Origin: Oceanospirillaceae bacterium UBA2001
Lineage (GTDB): Bacteria > Pseudomonadota > Gammaproteobacteria > Pseudomonadales > Balneatricaceae
Assembly (NCBI GenBank): GCA_002335115.1
Contig: DDCR01000140.1
Coordinates: forward strand, 1-45,912
Length of the DNA: 45,912 nt
Direction: 5' to 3'
This document shows, piece by piece, positions 1 to 8,679 of the stretch (position 1 is its first letter; every line of letters begins with the position of its first letter). The notes below the pieces were generated by a model that searched no databases, was not told the origin of the DNA, and worked only from the letters and a program-made list of their open reading frames with translations. The position numbers were made by a program, and so were the translations under genes.

Positions 1-1
1 G

Positions 2-1228
2 CTATTTATCGACCTTGATCACTTCAAGGAAATAAACGACACCAGAGGACACCATTACGGCGACCTGGCACTGACGCTTTTTGCACAGCGATTGCGCAAA
101 ATTATTCGCACTGAAGAAGCAGTAGCGCGCCTTGGAGGTGACGAATTTGTCGTGCTACTGGAAAATCTGAGCAGGGAAGAGGAGCCCGCACGGCTGCGAA
201 TCTCGCAGGTCGCCGAGAAGATTATTGACGCTGCTCGCGAGCCTTTCATTATCAAAGATGAGAAATTCCGTATCAGCTGCAGTATCGGAATCGTGTTATT
301 TAATGACGCCAGTTGTGACGGCGACGCCATTTTGCAGCAGGCTGACAAAGCGCTTTACACAATCAAGCGCGAAGGCAAATCCAACTATTATTTCCATAAC
401 CAAAAATTACCTTCCGAGCTGCAAACTCAGACCGCTCTGCTGGAGCAGCTGCGCGACAAGAGCAAAAGCAAATCCTTTTTGCCCTATTATCAGCCGATAC
501 TCGATACCCGCAGCAATCTGATCAGCGGTCTGCAGGTATTTTTGCGCTGGAAAAATCCAAACAATGAACTAATCACCGCCAGTGAAATTATCACACTGCT
601 CGATTCCGGATCGATGATTGTCGATATCTCGATAGCAGTGCTTGAGCAGATCTGCCAGCAGATTGACCTTTGGCGGGGGCAGGGCATTTGGCGAGATGAT
701 CAGCAAGTCTATTTCACTCTCAGCCTGCGCGAAATGGAGCATCCCTCATTTACCGCCACTGTTGAATCTCTGCTAAAGAAATACGCCATCAATCCGCATA
801 ACTTAATCTTTAACATTCACACCGAAACCCTGCCAAAAATACACAACCCATTAACATTGCAGATCAACAGCCTCCGAGCGCTAGGCATCGGATTTGTGGT
901 CGACAACGTCGGCTATCAGAGCCTGCCGATTCAGAAGCTACGCGAATTTGAAGTCGACACAATTCGTATTTCGCACAAGCTGATGGCCGAGTGCCCGTAC
1001 ATGGAGAGTTCATGGAACTTAGTTAAAGGGCTTATCGAGCTAGCCAAATCAGTGGGACTGAAATGTATTGCGCCCTGCGTTGAAGACCCCGAGATTCAGC
1101 ATCTATTGCTCGACACTGGCTGCCCACTGCTACAGGGAAATTTGCTCGCCCCACCCTCTCCGGCTACTGCCATTACCCGAATGCTGATCGAACGCACTTT
1201 AATTAGCGAAGAAGAATCCACTATTTGA
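2..1228 (+). CDS. GGDEF/degenerate-EAL protein, 3' part
   Basis: The reading frame is open from base 2 with no start, so the N-terminus lies outside the window; 408 residues are visible. A GGDEF domain opens the fragment (IDLDHFKEIND, then LGGDEF at residues 44-49 of the fragment), which should make cyclic di-GMP from two GTP. The inhibitory I-site, normally RxxD five residues before GGDEF, reads RTEE here. An EAL-type domain follows (about 135-400) but is degenerate: the EAL signature is LQV, the DDFGTGYSSL loop starts DNVGYQSL, and the AEGVE stretch reads APCVE. I infer an active cyclase with a non-catalytic EAL domain that may still bind nucleotide. The missing N-terminus probably carries a sensory domain. 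Codon use is CTG/GAC-rich, unlike most of the window. Confidence 0.9.
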   Translation, partial: LFIDLDHFKEINDTRGHHYGDLALTLFAQRLRKIIRTEEAVARLGGDEFVVLLENLSREEEPARLRISQVAEKIIDAAREPFIIKDEKFRISCSIGIVLFNDASCDGDAILQQADKALYTIKREGKSNYYFHNQKLPSELQTQTALLEQLRDKSKSKSFLPYYQPILDTRSNLISGLQVFLRWKNPNNELITASEIITLLDSGSMIVDISIAVLEQICQQIDLWRGQGIWRDDQQVYFTLSLREMEHPSFTATVESLLKKYAINPHNLIFNIHTETLPKIHNPLTLQINSLRALGIGFVVDNVGYQSLPIQKLREFEVDTIRISHKLMAECPYMESSWNLVKGLIELAKSVGLKCIAPCVEDPEIQHLLLDTGCPLLQGNLLAPPSPATAITRMLIERTLISEEESTI

Positions 1229-1284
1229 TCAACTCAGCTAAAACCAATAGCAAAAAGATCCATAGCAGTTTCTGAAAATTACAC

Positions 1285-1290
1285 TATAAT
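1285..1290 (+). promoter_or_regulatory. Candidate -10 element for typA
   Basis: TATAAT stands 31 bases before the typA ATG, in the gap after the GGDEF/EAL gene. No convincing -35 hexamer lies 16-18 bases upstream, and there is no clear Shine-Dalgarno sequence before the ATG, so this is a match to one element only. Confidence 0.35.
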
Positions 1291-1320
1291 CGCGTCCTTT
1301 TGCGCCTACTGGTACCCCTC

Positions 1321-3132
1321 ATGTCCATTGAAAATCTGCGGAATATCGCAATCATCGCCCACGTTGACCACGGCAAGACGACTCTGGTTGATAAACTCCT
1401 AAGTCAGTCCGGGACTCTCGACCGCAAAGATGTCGGCTCCGAGCGACTGATGGACTCCAATGACCAGGAGAAAGAGCGCGGCATCACTATTCTGGCAAAA
1501 AACACGGCTGTGAGCTGGAACGGCTACCATATCAATATTGTAGACACGCCAGGACACGCTGACTTTGGTGGTGAGGTAGAACGAGTTCTATCCATGGTGG
1601 ATTGTGTATTGTTATTAGTTGATGCCGTAGATGGCCCAATGCCACAAACACGTTTTGTAACTCAAAAGGCGTTTCAACAAGGCCTGAGCCCCATTGTAGT
1701 GATTAACAAGATTGACCGTCCAGGAGCAAGGCCTGATTGGGTTATGGATCAAGTTTTTGATCTATTCGACTCATTAGGTGCGACAGATGAGCAGTTAGAT
1801 TTTCCTGTCATGTACACGTCAGCTATAAACGGCATTGCAGGTCCATCGCCAGATAACATGTCAGAAAACATGGATCCGCTGTTTGAAGCTTTAGTTGAGC
1901 ATGTTAAAGCGCCAGATGTTGATCTTGAGGGGCCCTTGCAGATGCAAATCTCTGCCTTAGATTATTCGAGCTATGTTGGGGTTATTGGTGTAGGCCGTAT
2001 TAAGCGTGGCAGCATGAAAGTAGGCCAACAGATTAGGGTTGTAGGGGCAGATGGTAAGCAGCGTGCCGCTAAGCTACAAAATGTGATGAGCTACATGGGC
2101 CTTGATCGCATTGATGTACCCACAGCGAAGGCGGGTGATATTGTGTGTGTCACGGGTATTGATGGCTTAAACATTTCTGACACCATATGTCATCCAGACC
2201 ACGTTGAAGCGTTGCCTGCCTTAAGCATTGATGAGCCGACCGTGTCCATGACCTTTCAGGTCAATGATTCACCATTTGCAGGTTTAGACGGTAAGTTTGT
2301 CACCAGTCGTAATATTCGAGACCGCTTAGATCGTGAGTTGATACATAATGTGGCCTTGCGAGTCGAACAAGGGGACACACCTGACCGCTTTGTGGTTTCA
2401 GGACGGGGTGAGTTGCACCTTTCTGTGCTGATTGAAAGCATGCGTCGCGAAGGCTTTGAAGTGGGTGTGGGTCGTCCTCAGGTGATCGAGAAAGAAGTTG
2501 ATGGCGTGATGATGGAGCCATACGAAGCCGTACTAATCGACTGTGAAGACCAACATCAGGGTTCTTTGATGGAAGAAATGGGCCGCCGTAAGGCAGACAT
2601 GACTAACATGGAGCCAGATGGCAAAGGCCGTACCCGACTAGAATTTATTATCCCTTCTCGAGGTTTAATTGGCTTTCGTGGTCAGTTCTTAACCCTAACC
2701 TCTGGTAGTGGTGTCATGACGTCTGTGTTTGATCACTATGGTGAAGTAAAGCAGGGTGCCTTGGCTGAGCGTCAAAATGGTGTTTTAGTTTCCATGGTAA
2801 AAGGTAAAATCTTAGCCTTCGCTTTGTTTAACCTACAAACTCGGGGCCGCCTGATGGTTGAACCTAACATTGATGTATACGAAGGGATGCTTATCGGCGT
2901 GCACAGTCGTGGTAATGATTTGGCTGTTAACCCTACCAAGGGTAAGCAACTGACCAACATCCGTGCGGCAGGAACAGATGAAAACATTGTGCTGAGTCCG
3001 CCAATCCGTTTCTCTTTGGAGCAAGCGCTTGAGTTTATTGAAGACGATGAGTTAGTCGAAGTGACCCCTAACTTCATTCGTCTGCGTAAGCGTTTACTGA
3101 CAGAAAATGCACGCAAACGCGCGCCTAAGTAA
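1321..3132 (+). CDS. typA: Ribosome-associated GTPase TypA/BipA
   Basis: This is a 603-residue translational GTPase that binds the ribosome and affects 50S assembly and stress or low-temperature growth. The G-domain begins [14 protein letters not shown] (P-loop), with switch [15 protein letters not shown] and the NKID guanine-specificity motif. EF-G-like domains and the TypA-specific C-terminal domain follow ([10 protein letters not shown], then [11 protein letters not shown]). An in-frame TTG 21 bases upstream would add a non-conserved MRLLVPL leader; the ATG at 1321 gives the usual family start. The codon profile changes inside the gene: about the first 250 bases use CTG/CTC and GAC, while after about 1600 TTA and GAT dominate as in the rest of the window. 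The protein itself is intact. A strong terminator follows. Confidence 0.97.
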   Translation: MSIENLRNIAIIAHVDHGKTTLVDKLLSQSGTLDRKDVGSERLMDSNDQEKERGITILAKNTAVSWNGYHINIVDTPGHADFGGEVERVLSMVDCVLLLVDAVDGPMPQTRFVTQKAFQQGLSPIVVINKIDRPGARPDWVMDQVFDLFDSLGATDEQLDFPVMYTSAINGIAGPSPDNMSENMDPLFEALVEHVKAPDVDLEGPLQMQISALDYSSYVGVIGVGRIKRGSMKVGQQIRVVGADGKQRAAKLQNVMSYMGLDRIDVPTAKAGDIVCVTGIDGLNISDTICHPDHVEALPALSIDEPTVSMTFQVNDSPFAGLDGKFVTSRNIRDRLDRELIHNVALRVEQGDTPDRFVVSGRGELHLSVLIESMRREGFEVGVGRPQVIEKEVDGVMMEPYEAVLIDCEDQHQGSLMEEMGRRKADMTNMEPDGKGRTRLEFIIPSRGLIGFRGQFLTLTSGSGVMTSVFDHYGEVKQGALAERQNGVLVSMVKGKILAFALFNLQTRGRLMVEPNIDVYEGMLIGVHSRGNDLAVNPTKGKQLTNIRAAGTDENIVLSPPIRFSLEQALEFIEDDELVEVTPNFIRLRKRLLTENARKRAPK

Positions 3133-3150
3133 ATTCAGCTAAGGGTAATA

Positions 3151-3178
3151 AAAAGCCGGCTTAAATGCCGGCTTTTTA
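3151..3178 (+). terminator. Rho-independent terminator after typA
   Basis: AAAAGCCGGC and GCCGGCTTTT form a perfect 10-bp stem around a 6-base loop and end in a T run, 18 bases after the typA stop. Confidence 0.92.
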
Positions 3179-3253
3179 TTACGCATAAATAATTAGTGGC
3201 GCTTTCAGCTTGGCTTAAGTTCTGTTAGTTTAAATCAACGCAGAGGAACTAAT

Positions 3254-3616
3254 GTGAAACAATTTAAATTATTAATCTTAGCCAGCTTAGCTGCAGCTTG
3301 CACTAATGCGCCAACGAGTGCGGTTCCAGAGTCCAGCGTGCCTAGTTTTACTGCCGCCTACGACCAATTCAGTTGTGATCAGCTTTATTCTGAGGCCCGA
3401 CGTATTACTAGCCAGATGCATGACATTGCAGATGTTAGAGATGAAGATGCCGACATGGAGCGCTTAGAATTTGTTGGAGGAGTGCTTTATTGGCCAGTTT
3501 TATTTTTGGTTGATGGCAGCAGCGACTCTAAAGCAGCTCAGGAAGAATACGACCAGCTAAAAGCGCGCTTATTAAGCTTATCTGAATGGGTAGTCACTCA
3601 AGAGTGCGCAAGTTAA
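3254..3616 (+). CDS. Small lipoprotein, unknown function
   Basis: This 120-residue protein starts with GTG at 3254, preceded at 6 bases by AGAGGA. It has a short lipoprotein signal (MKQFKLLILASLAAAC; lipobox Cys16), so it is probably membrane-anchored in the periplasm. The mature part has a linker, a charged helical stretch (about 41-70), a short hydrophobic patch with LYWPVLFLV (about 77-86), another helical stretch and a Cys three residues from the end. Cys41 and Cys118 could pair. I do not recognise a characterised family; small proteins with a 'WPxLF' patch between two helices are common uncharacterised proteobacterial lipoproteins. It appears monocistronic, between two terminators. Confidence 0.8.
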   Translation: MKQFKLLILASLAAACTNAPTSAVPESSVPSFTAAYDQFSCDQLYSEARRITSQMHDIADVRDEDADMERLEFVGGVLYWPVLFLVDGSSDSKAAQEEYDQLKARLLSLSEWVVTQECAS

Positions 3617-3939
3617 AAGAGCTTATTGGGCCCAGTTAGCTAGCTGTATGACTAAATCTTAGGCATAAAAAAAGCAGCTCATCGAGCTGCTTTCTGAGGC
3701 TTGGTTATTTTTATTGTTAAGCCAAAGGGTATCTTTTTTTCTTATTGCGCTTATTATTTTTATTTGCGCTGAAGAGATAGTACCAACTTCCACCGCAGTG
3801 TCTAATACTAAAAAGTTATACAGTACTAGTAATTAGGTATAAAGAAAATAATACATGCAAACCTCGGCGTTACTCCCTTGTTTATCAATGTACGCACGAT
3901 TAACATAGGGCGCTAATATCCCTTGTTTACGGAATCTCC
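3617..3939. other. Intergenic region, 323 bases
   Basis: It holds the terminator at 3671-3693, an 11-base direct repeat (TCCCTTGTTTA at 3874-3884 and 3919-3929), and a weak promoter candidate for the next gene (TTGTTT, 17-base spacer, TAACAT near 3878-3906). I see no coding sequence or RNA gene in it. Confidence 0.6.
3671..3693 (+). terminator. Terminator after the small lipoprotein
   Basis: AAAGCAGCTC and GAGCTGCTTT form a 10-bp stem with a 3-base loop, 54 bases past the stop codon. The trailing T run is short, but an A run on the other side would support termination in the opposite direction too. Confidence 0.75.
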
Positions 3940-4215
3940 ATGGCCAGCATACACGTGTCCTATCCCCACCAGCATAGCATGGAAGACGCTCGCAAAGTCA
4001 CGCGCACCTTTGCCGCAAAGTTAGAAACTAAGTTAGGTGTAAAGGGCGTTTGGAAAGGTGATGTTTTAGCCCTTGAGCGCCAGGGAGTTAAAGGGTCGTT
4101 GGTGTTATCACAAGGCGTGGTGGATGTTGAGCTGACCCTTGGCATGATGTTGACGCCCATGAAGGGCCAGATTGAAGCAGAGGTCAATAAACAACTAGAC
4201 CGCTACTTTGGTTAG
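3940..4215 (+). CDS. PHA-system family protein (PHA_gran_rgn type)
   Basis: This 91-residue protein matches the small 'polyhydroxyalkanoic acid system' family. It starts with a SIHVSYPHQHS-like stretch and a helix, has a GVKGVWKGDVLALERQGVKG core, and ends with the VELTLGMMLTPMKGQIEAEV pattern of a small beta-sheet followed by a helix. Members are often encoded near PHA synthase or near hslVU in pseudomonad-like genomes, as here, where it converges on hslU. The biochemical role is unproven; granule association is inferred from family naming only. The ATG is preceded by a weak GGA. No PHA synthase is in the window. Confidence 0.8.
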   Translation: MASIHVSYPHQHSMEDARKVTRTFAAKLETKLGVKGVWKGDVLALERQGVKGSLVLSQGVVDVELTLGMMLTPMKGQIEAEVNKQLDRYFG

Positions 4216-4262
4216 GTACACCGTCGGTTAAGAACGCCACCATGCCAATGACAGGGGCTAAG

Positions 4263-5588
4263 TTATAAAATGTAGCGACTCAAATCCTGGTCTTTGACTA
4301 GGTCTTCTAAATTATGATCAACGTACGTTTGGTTAATCACCACTTTAGCTCCGGCCGCTTGACTCGCAGTGAATGACAGGTCCTCTAGCAGTCGTTCTAA
4401 AAGGGTATGTAAACGTCGTGCACCAATGTTTTCGGTACTCTCATTAACCTCATAGGCGAGTTCTGCAATACGCTTAACGCCGTCCTTAGTAAATTCAAGA
4501 TCAACCCCTTCGACACCCAAAAGTGCAATATATTGCTGTGTGAGTGAATAATTAGGCTCCGTAAGAATGCGAGCAAAGTCCTCTGGACGCAGGGCGTTTA
4601 GCTCTACCCGAATGGGTAATCGGCCTTGTAACTCTGGAATAAGATCTGAAGGCTTAGCCACATGGAATGCACCTGACGTAATGAACAGAATGTGGTCAGT
4701 TTTCACCATGCCGTATTTAGTGGTGACAGTGCAGCCTTCGATGAGTGGCAACAAATCACGCTGCACACCTTCACGGGAGACGTCGCCACTGCCGCCTTCT
4801 TGTTTTTTGGCAATCTTGTCAATTTCATCTAAAAACACAATGCCATTTTGCTCTACGGCGTCTAATGCACGTTGTTTCAGGTCTTCTTCTTTAACCAGAC
4901 CTGCAGCCTCCTCATCTTGAAGCTGTTTAAGGGCGTCCCCAATGCTCATCTTTTTGGTTTGTTTCTTGTCTTTGCCCATATTGGCAAACAAACCTTGCAG
5001 TTGATTAGTCATGTCTTCCATACCAGGAGGTGCCATGATCTCAACGCCCACGGGTGTACTAGACACTTCGATATCAATTTCTTTATCGTCTAGCAATCCT
5101 TCCCTGAGCTTCTTACGGAATACCTGACGCGTACCAGACTCCTTCGCGTCTGCTGTTCCATCTGCACCTCTAGCAGGCGGCAGAAGCACGTCTAAAATGC
5201 GGTCTTCTGCACGGTCTGCCGCTTGGTTGGCTACTTTAGTAATCGCATCCTCACGCAGCATCTTCATTGCCGTTTCCATGAGATCACGAATAATAGATTC
5301 TACATCACGTCCTACATAACCCACTTCGGTGAATTTAGTGGCTTCAATTTTAATAAAAGGTGCGTTAGATAATTTAGCTAAACGTCGTGCAATCTCAGTT
5401 TTACCTACTCCCGTAGGACCAATCATCATAATGTTTTTAGGGGCAATTTCAGCACGCATATTGGGTTCGAGCTGCATTCTGCGCCAGCGATTGCGCAGTG
5501 CAATTGCGACTGCACGTTTGGCCGCATCTTGGCCGATAATGTGGTTGTCGAGTTGGCTGACAATTTCAGCAGGGGTCAGTTGAGACAT
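4263..5588 (-). CDS. hslU: ATP-dependent protease ATPase subunit HslU
   Basis: HslU is the AAA+ unfoldase ring that feeds substrates into the HslV peptidase. The 441 residues fit the family. Walker A is GPTGVGKT (57-64), the pore loop is GYVG (90-93), the variable I-domain lies at about 110-240, Walker B is VFLDEID (251-257), and the C-terminal tail ends SRYIL, the segment that docks into and activates HslV. It starts nine bases after the hslV stop and is co-transcribed with hslV, most likely from the heat-shock promoter at 6198-6225. Confidence 0.98.
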   Translation of the reverse strand: MSQLTPAEIVSQLDNHIIGQDAAKRAVAIALRNRWRRMQLEPNMRAEIAPKNIMMIGPTGVGKTEIARRLAKLSNAPFIKIEATKFTEVGYVGRDVESIIRDLMETAMKMLREDAITKVANQAADRAEDRILDVLLPPARGADGTADAKESGTRQVFRKKLREGLLDDKEIDIEVSSTPVGVEIMAPPGMEDMTNQLQGLFANMGKDKKQTKKMSIGDALKQLQDEEAAGLVKEEDLKQRALDAVEQNGIVFLDEIDKIAKKQEGGSGDVSREGVQRDLLPLIEGCTVTTKYGMVKTDHILFITSGAFHVAKPSDLIPELQGRLPIRVELNALRPEDFARILTEPNYSLTQQYIALLGVEGVDLEFTKDGVKRIAELAYEVNESTENIGARRLHTLLERLLEDLSFTASQAAGAKVVINQTYVDHNLEDLVKDQDLSRYIL

Positions 5589-5597
5589 GATTCAGCC

Positions 5598-6140
5598 TTA
5601 TTTTTTAGCTTGAGCCGTTAGGTCAATAGTTTCAATGGTCGTTTGGTGGTTGGTAAAAACACAAATTTTAGCCGCTATATCGAGGCTTTTACTAACGATG
5701 TCTTGGGCTGAAAGGTCCGTGTTATCCAGCAGAGCTAGGGCAGCAGCTTGGGCAAAATTACCACCTGAACCTATAGCAATAAGTCCATGCTCTGGTTCTA
5801 TGACGTCACCCGTGCCACTGATAATGAGTGAGGCTTCTTCATTGGCAACCACTAACATTGCTTCCAGCTTTCGCAATGCGCGATCACTGCGCCACTCTTT
5901 GGCGAGTTCTACCGCTGAACGCACAAGTTGACCATGGTGCTTTTCTAACTGGCTTTCAAAACGTTCGAATAGGGTAAAAGCATCTGCAGTGCCCCCAGCA
6001 AAACCTGCAATGACCTTGTCGTGGTACAAGCGTCGAACTTTACGAGCGTTACCTTTCATGACGGTATTGCCTAAGGAGACTTGACCGTCACCACCCAACA
6101 CCACTTGATTGCCGCGGCGTACTGATACTATGGTAGTCAT
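5598..6140 (-). CDS. hslV: ATP-dependent protease peptidase subunit HslV
   Basis: This 180-residue threonine peptidase forms the double-hexamer proteolytic core of HslUV in the cytoplasm. It begins MTTIVSVRR; after Met removal Thr2 is the N-terminal nucleophile. [20 protein letters not shown] and the [14 protein letters not shown] stretch are hallmark sequences. It is the first gene of the hslVU operon, and a close match to a sigma-32 promoter lies 58-85 bases upstream. RpoH, the sigma factor that would read that promoter, is also encoded in this window. Confidence 0.98.
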   Translation of the reverse strand: MTTIVSVRRGNQVVLGGDGQVSLGNTVMKGNARKVRRLYHDKVIAGFAGGTADAFTLFERFESQLEKHHGQLVRSAVELAKEWRSDRALRKLEAMLVVANEEASLIISGTGDVIEPEHGLIAIGSGGNFAQAAALALLDNTDLSAQDIVSKSLDIAAKICVFTNHQTTIETIDLTAQAKK

Positions 6141-6186
6141 GCTTTGTTCCTACTAAGTTGTAAAGCTTAGACCACTCGTCTAAGAC

Positions 6187-6208
6187 TGACCCTCTTAGAA
6201 TGGGGTCA
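6187..6208. repeat. Inverted repeat over the hslV promoter
   Basis: TGACCC and GGGTCA form a 6-bp dyad with a 10-base spacer in the ftsN-hslV gap. One arm overlaps the -10 element of the heat-shock promoter, so it may be coincidental, a weak hairpin or a protein site. Confidence 0.4.
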
Positions 6209-6225
6209 AGACACTAGAATTCAAG
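6198..6225 (-). promoter_or_regulatory. Sigma-32 (RpoH) promoter of hslVU
   Basis: Read on the minus strand, CTTGAA (6225-6220) is followed after 14 bases by CCCCATTC (6205-6198). The enterobacterial sigma-32 consensus is CTTGAA, 11-16 bases, CCCCATNT, so this matches at nearly every position. It stands 58 bases before the hslV ATG; hslVU is a classical heat-shock operon. Confidence 0.85.
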
Positions 6226-6247
6226 CGCAAATGGCTTCAACTCTGGA

Positions 6248-6841
6248 CTAGTTAGTGGTTTTATTAATACGAATAGATTCAATGCCCTGCTGAGCAAGAA
6301 TATCTTCAGCTTTATTAAGGGTAGACCGGTTACTGAATGGCCCGATGCGGACCCGGTACCAGACAGAACCGTTACTCGACACTGTTTTTTCGGCGACCAC
6401 ATTACTCATATTAATGAGAATTAATTGAGCCCTAAGTCGATTCGCATCAGCCTGTTTGCGAAAAGAGCCGGCCTGCAATATGACGTTAGTCTTCTTCTTG
6501 GGATCTTTTGGGGTAGAGACATAGGCTTCCACTTGCTCTGGAGTGACTTTACTGTCTGGAAGTAAGGTATAAAAATCAAAGCTACCTTTGGTTGCGCTCG
6601 TATCTTTGTTGGCCTGCCCTTTGTCGGTCTTTTTGGGTACTAATTTAACCGTTTCAGTAGGCTTGGTTTTTTCAGTCACAATGGCGCTGGCATTGGTGTC
6701 GTCAGGCTGTTGCGAAAGAAGCCATAGGCCCACTAAAAAAGCGATGCTGACCCCTAAGGTAAAGATCATTACCCACCGTGAAACGGCAGGTTTACGCTGT
6801 TGTTTCTTAGGTTTACGTCGAGCGTAATCTTGGCGAGCCAT
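6248..6841 (-). CDS. ftsN: SPOR-domain cell division protein, FtsN-like
   Basis: This 197-residue bitopic inner-membrane protein has a short basic cytoplasmic N-terminus (MARQDYARRKPKK), one transmembrane helix at about 23-43, a low-complexity periplasmic linker rich in Lys, Thr and Asp (about 45-110) and a C-terminal SPOR domain (about 117-195) of the type that binds denuded septal peptidoglycan. FtsN activates septal wall synthesis in the divisome. The position immediately before hslV is the same as ftsN in Escherichia coli, which supports the symbol; pseudomonads have an equivalent SPOR gene here. It begins two bases after the argS stop, so it is probably co-transcribed with argS. Confidence 0.85.
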   Translation of the reverse strand: MARQDYARRKPKKQQRKPAVSRWVMIFTLGVSIAFLVGLWLLSQQPDDTNASAIVTEKTKPTETVKLVPKKTDKGQANKDTSATKGSFDFYTLLPDSKVTPEQVEAYVSTPKDPKKKTNVILQAGSFRKQADANRLRAQLILINMSNVVAEKTVSSNGSVWYRVRIGPFSNRSTLNKAEDILAQQGIESIRINKTTN

Positions 6842-6843
6842 AC

Positions 6844-8601
6844 TTACATCTGCTCCGGTGCGTCAACACCCAATAGGCCTAAGCCGTTGTCTATAACTTG
6901 GCGTGCCGCCATACACAGGCACATCCGCGCATTGCGTAATTGAGCATCATCAATCACCATGCGGTGGGCATTGTAATAGCTGTGGAAATTACCAGCCAGA
7001 TCTTTAAGGTAATGCGCAACTTGATGGGGCTCGTGGTTCTTTGCCGCATGAGCGATGACTTCAGGGTAGAGTTCAATCTGCTGCATTAGGGCTATTTCTG
7101 TCGCTTCGCTAAGTCGCTCCAGTTGCTCAAGACCCATGTTTGAATCCCACGCCATATTCTTATCTGCTAGTTTTCTGATCAAGGTGCAGATGCGAGCATG
7201 GGCATACTGTATGTAATAGACCGGGTTGTCTTTACTCTCTGACTTAGCCAGTTCTAAGTCAAAATCCATATGTTGTTCAGCTTTACGAGTCACATAAAAA
7301 AAGCGAGAGGCATCTTTTCCAACCTCTTCCCGCAGTGCTCTGAGGGTCACAAAAGAACCGCTGCGGGTGGACATTGGTACCCGTTCTTGACCCCGATATA
7401 AAATAGCAAATTGCACCAATTTGACCACTAAGCGGTCTGGGGCTATGCCAAGGGCTTGAAGAGCCGCCTTGACCCGAGTGATGTAGCCATGATGATCGGC
7501 CCCCCACACGTTAATAACCGTATCCATACCGCGCTCAAATTTATTCAAATGATAGGCAATATCAGAGGCAAAATAGGTGGTTTGACCATTGTCACGTTTA
7601 ACCACGCGGTCTTTGTCGTCACCAAACTCAGTTGACCGGAACCATAAGGCCCCACCATCTTCATACACATGGCCTTTTTCTTGTAGCTTAGTAATCGCCC
7701 GGTTGATCTGGTCGTTCTGGCCTAGGCTACGTTCCGAAAACCACTGGTCAAAGTCCACCCCAAAGCCGTGCAAGTCATGCTTAATGTCATCTCGAATAGA
7801 GTTTAGACCAGCATCAAACACTAGGTCATAATCTGCTTCACCTAATAAGCTTTTAGCGCGCACAATTAAATCATCAACGTGCTTCTCTTTATCACCTGCA
7901 GGCGCATCGGCGTGAAGGTCTGCCATGACCGCCGTGGTACTGTGCTTGAGTCGATCACCTGCTTGCTGGTGCAATTGTTGAGCGATGTCATTAACATAAT
8001 CACCTTGATAACCATTACTAGGAAAAACAACTTCTGTACCCGCTAATTGCAGATAACGAAGCCACACACTGGCCGCCAAAATGTCCATTTGGCGGCCCGC
8101 ATCGTTAACGTAATATTCTCTTTCCACCTGGAAGCCAGCGGTTTCTAGCAAGTTAGAAAGGCTGGCGCCATAGGCTGCACCCCGGCCATGGCCAACATGC
8201 AAAGGTCCGGTAGGATTAGCAGACACAAACTCCACTTGTACTTTATGGCCTGCACCACTGTGATTGCGGCCAAATTTTTCGGCTTCGCTAAGCACTCTGC
8301 CAATCACCGCTTGAGTGGCATCTTGGCTGATAAAAAAGTTAATAAAGCCAGGGCCAGCGATTTCGGTTTTAGTCACTGAGTCTGATTGAGGCAAGTGCTG
8401 GCAGATGAGTAGAGCAATGTCGCGAGGCTTACGCCGCGCTACCTTAGCCAAAGTGAGCGCCACGTTGCAGGCAAGGTCACCATGTTGTTTGTCGCGGGTA
8501 TTGTCTATTTGAACATGGGCGACAAGGTCAGAATCGAACTCTCCCGCTGTTTTAAGGGCATCGATGGCTTGGTGAATAAGGTCTGCAATGTGTTGCTTCA
8601 T
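6844..8601 (-). CDS. argS: Arginyl-tRNA synthetase
   Basis: This class I synthetase charges tRNA-Arg with arginine using ATP. I place the start at the ATG at 8601, giving 585 residues beginning MKQHIADLI, as in the family; a longer frame from 8658 adds a non-conserved 19-residue leader. Visible are the N-terminal additional domain, the HIGH-type motif in SANPTGPLHVGHGRG (near residue 130), the degenerate KMSKS equivalent VPMSTRSG and the C-terminal DALR anticodon-binding domain. It lies between priA and the ftsN-like gene, the usual gammaproteobacterial order. Confidence 0.97.
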   Translation of the reverse strand: MKQHIADLIHQAIDALKTAGEFDSDLVAHVQIDNTRDKQHGDLACNVALTLAKVARRKPRDIALLICQHLPQSDSVTKTEIAGPGFINFFISQDATQAVIGRVLSEAEKFGRNHSGAGHKVQVEFVSANPTGPLHVGHGRGAAYGASLSNLLETAGFQVEREYYVNDAGRQMDILAASVWLRYLQLAGTEVVFPSNGYQGDYVNDIAQQLHQQAGDRLKHSTTAVMADLHADAPAGDKEKHVDDLIVRAKSLLGEADYDLVFDAGLNSIRDDIKHDLHGFGVDFDQWFSERSLGQNDQINRAITKLQEKGHVYEDGGALWFRSTEFGDDKDRVVKRDNGQTTYFASDIAYHLNKFERGMDTVINVWGADHHGYITRVKAALQALGIAPDRLVVKLVQFAILYRGQERVPMSTRSGSFVTLRALREEVGKDASRFFYVTRKAEQHMDFDLELAKSESKDNPVYYIQYAHARICTLIRKLADKNMAWDSNMGLEQLERLSEATEIALMQQIELYPEVIAHAAKNHEPHQVAHYLKDLAGNFHSYYNAHRMVIDDAQLRNARMCLCMAARQVIDNGLGLLGVDAPEQM

Positions 8602-8679
8602 GACGGTGTTTTGGCTTCTAAAGGGATTAAATGTGGTCCGCAGATCGGACGGTAACAAAGGTTTGGAGGAACCGCTTAA

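Noticed and set aside
3874..3929. Pair of 11-base direct repeats as a possible iteron or attachment site
   Set aside because: There are only two copies, with no integrase, tRNA or replication gene nearby; at most a local regulatory duplication.
4567..4920. 117-codon plus-strand frame inside hslU
   Set aside because: It lies wholly antisense to the conserved Walker B and sensor region of hslU.
8602..8658. N-terminal extension of ArgS to 8658
   Set aside because: The family start is at the internal Met (MKQHIADLI); the extra residues show no conservation pattern.
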